The translations under genes were made by a program, and so were the position numbers. Below the pieces are notes generated by a model. That model saw nothing but the letters and a program-made list of their open reading frames with translations. It had not been told where the DNA came from and made no database searches. DNA of 5,849 bases, from the NCBI GenBank assembly GCA_030591745.1, contig JAUVAM010000282.1, positions 1 to 5,849 on the forward strand, given 5' to 3'. This stretch comes from Deltaproteobacteria bacterium. Its GTDB lineage: Bacteria > Myxococcota > B64-G9. Position 1 is the stretch's first letter. Every line of letters begins with the position of its first letter. Shown piece by piece: positions 1 to 2,932 of the stretch.

Positions 1-30
1 CAGGGACATCCACCGCAGGGACATCCACCG
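1..30 (-). repeat. 15-base tandem repeat encoding VDVPA units, continuing off the edge
   Basis: Two exact copies of the plus-strand unit cagggacatccaccg occupy 1-15 and 16-30, with four more matching bases at 31-34. The unit length is a multiple of three, and on the minus strand it encodes the five-residue unit A-V-D-V-P in frame within the Pro-rich tail of the partial protein. More copies may lie beyond position 1. Confidence 0.9.
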
Positions 31-1024
31 CAGGCATGGGTGCCGGTGTCGGTATGGATGCCGTGGCCTGACCTTGCATTTCCTCCATGGAGCCCCTGCC
101 CGCGCCGGCGGGTGGCTCCACGACCTCTTCCACCAACTCGGTCAGCTCCATGACCTCGCTGACCCCTTGGGCAAAACCAGATCCTGGCGCAGCCAGAGGA
201 GCCTCCTCGATGACCGGACTTGGCGGAGGCTCCGGCATGGGCAGCGCAGCAAAGGCCGAAACGGCTTCACCAGACCCGATCGGAGGCGCTTCTTCCGCCG
301 GCAAGGGCCGGGGGGGCGTGGCGGGCTTTTGTTCAGGGCTTGCTTTAGTCTGCGGGACAAGCGGAGATGGATCGAGCCTGAGCGGAGGTGCATCCACCTC
401 ATCCAATAGACCCAGAGAGGCCTCCATGTCGGCCAGGGTAATCTGCTGCACCCGATCATCCAAACGCTTGATGAGTTGACCCAGGCCGGCCAGATCCGTC
501 GCACTGTTCCCGGAAAGCGGCAGCAAGCGATCACCTGCCTCGATGAGCCCCGCCAGTCGCTGACTACCCAGGGCGAGCACGCAGAGCTGATCAAGCCGGC
601 CAGCGTAAATCTCCACATCCAGCCCTTCAATATTGACCTGGCCACGCAAACGCAAAATATCCTGCTCCAGATCCATCTTGATACCCATGGGTGTCAGCCT
701 GTCCCGCACCTGCCCCAGTTGCCCCAGCTTTTCCCCAAGCAACTGGGCCAGGCGACCACAAAACTGGGAAGCATCCAACAAACCCGAAATGGACACGAGA
801 GGCAAAGATCGCATAAAGCGAGGTTCGACGACTTTCACCTTGTCCGAACCTGCGCCGTAGACCCGAATTTGGGTGACGGGTTCCCGATTCACGGGATGCA
901 CGAAACTACCACCGACCACGGGGATGCTGGCCACCAGTCCCACGGCCGGATCGTCCAACTCCAGGCGTCCAGCCAGGGCCATCAACATGCCACGCAAGGC
1001 TTGCAACTGTTCTACCGAGCTCAT
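1..1024 (-). CDS. Unknown protein with a folded N-terminus and a Pro/Ala/Glu-rich tail, C-terminus beyond the window
   Basis: The frame from ATG 1024 stays open for 341 codons and runs off the left edge without a stop. I do not recognise the family. Residues 1-210 look folded: a helix (VEQLQALRGMLMALAGRLEL), strand-like segments (TQIRVYG, VKVVEP, QVNIEGLDVEIYAG), a helix at ~84-110, and a long amphipathic helix at ~178-208 (LIKRLDDRVQQI). From ~212 the chain becomes Pro/Ala/Glu-rich and probably disordered, broken by a short acidic helical stretch (VMELTELVEEVVE, 291-303), and it ends in VDVPA repeats at the window edge. There is no signal peptide or membrane segment in the visible part, so it is probably cytoplasmic. 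A linker this long usually joins a second domain, which would lie outside the window. The start is fixed by the ATGA overlap with queH. Codon use matches its neighbours. Confidence 0.85.
   Translation of the reverse strand, partial: MSSVEQLQALRGMLMALAGRLELDDPAVGLVASIPVVGGSFVHPVNREPVTQIRVYGAGSDKVKVVEPRFMRSLPLVSISGLLDASQFCGRLAQLLGEKLGQLGQVRDRLTPMGIKMDLEQDILRLRGQVNIEGLDVEIYAGRLDQLCVLALGSQRLAGLIEAGDRLLPLSGNSATDLAGLGQLIKRLDDRVQQITLADMEASLGLLDEVDAPPLRLDPSPLVPQTKASPEQKPATPPRPLPAEEAPPIGSGEAVSAFAALPMPEPPPSPVIEEAPLAAPGSGFAQGVSEVMELTELVEEVVEPPAGAGRGSMEEMQGQATASIPTPAPMPAVDVPAVDVP
1021..1024 (-). other. ATGA stop/start overlap, queH to downstream gene
   Basis: The ATG of the downstream gene (1024-1022) overlaps the TGA stop of queH (1023-1021). 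This is the second identical 4-base junction in the run, so ctpA, queH and this gene form a translationally coupled operon. Confidence 0.88.
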
Positions 1025-1611
1025 CCCGTCACCGCCAACTTGCGTTGCCTGCGCATCTCGGCTTCCCGAAGACTGGGCAGACAACCGCAGTAGTCCTGTC
1101 GGTACAGGGCCAACTCTTTCGACCTGAGCACCGATGTCTTAAATCCATCGCGTTTCTTAAAATCTTCCACCAAATATTCTACACCAAACTGCCGACCCAC
1201 TTGCTGGCCGATCTCAGCCAATACCTTGGAGTTCTTGTGGCGACTCAAGCTCAGGGTCACGGTGAAGGCATCAAAACCATCAGCTACGGCCCGTCGAGCG
1301 GTCCCCTCCATGCGCAAACGATAGCAGCCCTGACATCGCTCCGTGAAACTACCTTCGGCCTGGTGCAGGAAGGGACCCATTCTTTGCCGCCACATCTCCG
1401 GTTCGTATTCCGCCTCGAGCAAAGCCACCTGCTCAAGATCACAAAATCGGCGCATCTCGTCCAGTCGTCGCTGGTATTCAGCTTGCGGTTGGATGTTCGG
1501 TCCAAAAAAATAAAACGCCAGGGAGTAGCGTTCCAATAGACGAGCCAAGGGCACCGTGGCGCAAGGCGCACAGCAAGCGTGCACCAACAATCTTGGCAGC
1601 GATCCGCTCAT
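1021..1611 (-). CDS. queH: Epoxyqueuosine reductase QueH
   Basis: Catalyses the last step of queuosine synthesis in the cytoplasm: reduction of epoxyqueuosine to queuosine at the wobble position of tRNAs with GUN anticodons. QueH is the iron-sulfur/iron enzyme unrelated to the cobalamin-dependent QueG. The 196-residue product has the full family pattern: HACCAPC (C13, C14, C17) at the N-terminus, FGPNIQP for the usual F-x-x-PNI motif, RCQGCYRLRM (C93, C96), TVTLSLSRHKNSKVL, DFKKRDGFKTS, and YRQDYCGCLPS (C175, C177). The cysteines match those the family uses to hold its cluster and metal, so the enzyme looks intact. An in-frame stop at 1632-1630 leaves ATG 1611 as the first available start. 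It overlaps ctpA upstream and the next gene downstream by 4 bases each, implying coupled translation. No other queuosine gene is visible in the window. Confidence 0.96.
   Translation of the reverse strand: MSGSLPRLLVHACCAPCATVPLARLLERYSLAFYFFGPNIQPQAEYQRRLDEMRRFCDLEQVALLEAEYEPEMWRQRMGPFLHQAEGSFTERCQGCYRLRMEGTARRAVADGFDAFTVTLSLSRHKNSKVLAEIGQQVGRQFGVEYLVEDFKKRDGFKTSVLRSKELALYRQDYCGCLPSLREAEMRRQRKLAVTG
1029..1033 (-). promoter_or_regulatory. Possible ribosome binding site of the gene after queH
   Basis: The minus strand reads GGTGA, matching the right half of the extended Shine-Dalgarno consensus, 4 bases before ATG 1024. It is a modest match whose position supports that start codon. Re-initiation from the queH stop may contribute more. 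Confidence 0.4.
1608..1611 (-). other. ATGA stop/start overlap, ctpA to queH
   Basis: The ATG of queH (1611-1609) shares bases with the TGA stop of ctpA (1610-1608). This arrangement typically allows terminating ribosomes to re-initiate and indicates one transcript for both genes. Confidence 0.9.
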
Positions 1612-2873
1612 GGCTTGGTTTTTGCCTCCTTAGCGCCTCTACCGAAGCGCTCCCAGGCTCGCAAATAAACCAACGCGGTCCGAAGCTGATAGTCGCTGAT
1701 GGCCTCCAGCTTTCGCCGGGACGCATCAGCCTTGCTCTCGTTTCTGAGATGCCCCTCCAGATCCACCTCCCGGGTGATGCGAATCTCACTGTCTCCAGAA
1801 GGAACCGTCTTGGGCACCACCACGTCCGGCGCAATGCCTTTTTCCTGGATAGAACGATGGTTGGGTGTGTAGTAGCGCGCGATGGTCAGCTTCAGCCCGG
1901 AACCGTCCTTCAGGCCGATGATCGTCTGCACCGATCCCTTGCCGAATGTACGCACACCCATAATCAAAGAGCGATTGTGATCTTGCAGGGCACCGGCCAC
2001 AATCTCCGAGGCCGAAGCACTGCCGCCATTGACCAGGCAGACCATGGGGTAAGCCGGCTCCGTACCACGCTTGTGGGCATATTCTTTTTCGGTCTTTCGC
2101 GCCCGACCTCGGGTCTCTACAAGCACACCATCAGCAATAAATAGATCCCCCACCCGCACCGCCTGCTCCAATAAGCCACCCGGGTTGTTGCGCAAATCCA
2201 ACACCAAACCCTTAATCTCCCCACCCGCCTTCTTGCGCAACTCAACCAAGGCCTCCTTCAAATAGCGCTCGGTTCGCTCAGTAAATACTTTGATGCGAAT
2301 CAAGCCATAGCCCGGCATTGGCATCGATTTGTCGATAGGATTCAGACGGATGCGCTGCCGAATCAACACGAAATCCTTGGGCTGCTCGAACTCGACTCGA
2401 TCGATGGTCAGAACAACCTTGGTACCGGGGGTTCCTTTGATCAAGCGACTGGCCGCACCCACATCCATTTTGTCGATGGCCTGGCCGTCGATTTTGACAA
2501 TGCGATCACCCGACAGAATGCCCGCCCGGTGCGCCGGCGTGTCGTCGATGGGCGCCACAACAATCAGCTCATCGTCGCGCCGCTCCATCTCCAAGCCGAC
2601 CCCACCAAAAGCCCCGGAGGTGTCCTCCTGCATGGACTTGAATTCCTCGGGGGACATGAACACCGAGTGGGGATCCAGTTCTTTGAGCATGCCCCGAATC
2701 GCCCCATGGAGCAGTTCTGGATTCTTTACTTCGTCGACATAACCGTTCTGGATGTACTGCAAAACCTGGGCGAACACATCCAGCTTCTCATAAGTACTGT
2801 CTGGACTGGATGAAGCCTTGCCAGGAACCATCAGTGCCAAAATCATCCAAGATGCCATCAGGCTGCACTTCAT
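1608..2873 (-). CDS. ctpA: Carboxyl-terminal processing peptidase, S41 family (CtpA/Prc type), exported
   Basis: A PDZ-gated serine protease of the periplasm that trims or degrades proteins from their C-termini; known family substrates include envelope and peptidoglycan-remodelling proteins. The 421-residue length is normal for a CtpA. A signal peptide (MKCSLMASWM then a hydrophobic core, likely cut near PGKA, residue 20) is followed by a helical N-terminal region with LDPHSVFMSPEEF, and a PDZ domain at ~86-165 with FGGVGLEM and GDRIVKIDG. The protease core then has LVLDLRNNPGG (223-233), NGGSASASEIVAGALQDH (282-299) and TFGKGSVQ (309-316). By alignment with family spacing, the Ser-Lys-Gln catalytic set is S287, K312 and Q316. 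A charged tail of about 65 residues follows APDVVVP. I chose ATG 2873 for its Shine-Dalgarno spacing; ATG 2879 is possible, and TTG 2906 is unlikely because it would add a charged leader. The stop overlaps the queH start. The substrate is unknown. Confidence 0.95.
   Translation of the reverse strand: MKCSLMASWMILALMVPGKASSSPDSTYEKLDVFAQVLQYIQNGYVDEVKNPELLHGAIRGMLKELDPHSVFMSPEEFKSMQEDTSGAFGGVGLEMERRDDELIVVAPIDDTPAHRAGILSGDRIVKIDGQAIDKMDVGAASRLIKGTPGTKVVLTIDRVEFEQPKDFVLIRQRIRLNPIDKSMPMPGYGLIRIKVFTERTERYLKEALVELRKKAGGEIKGLVLDLRNNPGGLLEQAVRVGDLFIADGVLVETRGRARKTEKEYAHKRGTEPAYPMVCLVNGGSASASEIVAGALQDHNRSLIMGVRTFGKGSVQTIIGLKDGSGLKLTIARYYTPNHRSIQEKGIAPDVVVPKTVPSGDSEIRITREVDLEGHLRNESKADASRRKLEAISDYQLRTALVYLRAWERFGRGAKEAKTKP
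1625..1631 (-). promoter_or_regulatory. Probable ribosome binding site of queH, inside the end of ctpA
   Basis: The minus strand reads AAGGAGG, a near-perfect Shine-Dalgarno core, within the last codons of ctpA. It sits 13 bases from the queH ATG at 1611, longer than the usual 5-10. An in-frame TAA at 1632-1630 excludes any earlier queH start, so the site may work at suboptimal distance, or it may help re-initiation at the overlapping stop/start. Confidence 0.55.
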
Positions 2874-2932
2874 ACTCATTTTCTCCTCATCTGGGCCCAC
2901 TTTCAATCTGGATATAATAACACGGCAGACGC
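2874..2932 (-). promoter_or_regulatory. Short gap before ctpA with an AT-rich patch; weak promoter candidate
   Basis: This 59-base gap is the only intergenic space in the window. Within it lies an AT-rich run (minus strand TGTTATTATATC, about 2922-2911). A weak sigma70-like pair can be read on the minus strand: TTGAGG at 2946-2941 and TGTTAT at 2922-2917, 18 bases apart, with the -35 inside the end of the upstream gene. The match is modest, and read-through from the upstream gene is equally plausible. I see no hairpin followed by a T-run, so no terminator is called. Confidence 0.25.
2883..2888 (-). promoter_or_regulatory. Ribosome binding site of ctpA
   Basis: The minus strand reads GAGGAG here, close to the consensus Shine-Dalgarno sequence. 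It lies 9 bases before ATG 2873 and only 3 bases before ATG 2879. It falls inside the longer reading frame that begins at TTG 2906. The spacing favours ATG 2873 and argues against the TTG. Confidence 0.75.

Noticed and set aside
142..645. Minus-strand open frame of 167 codons within the left end
   Set aside because: It lies in another frame of the same strand as the partial gene that runs from 1024 off the edge. Its product is an unnatural mix of Arg, Trp, Ser and Pro with no folded-domain pattern, while the partial gene starts at an ATGA overlap and has ordinary protein composition.
476..1093. Plus-strand open frame of 205 codons
   Set aside because: It is antisense to queH and the partial gene, rich in Gln, His and Thr as expected for a shadow of GC-rich coding sequence, and has no convincing ribosome site.
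1593..2144. Plus-strand open frame of 183 codons
   Set aside because: It is antisense to the protease core of ctpA, which has clear catalytic motifs. The product has no recognisable features.
2874..2906. Extension of ctpA to TTG 2906
   Set aside because: It would place the strong Shine-Dalgarno sequence within the gene and prefix a charged segment to the signal peptide. A rare start codon is not needed when ATG 2873 is well spaced.
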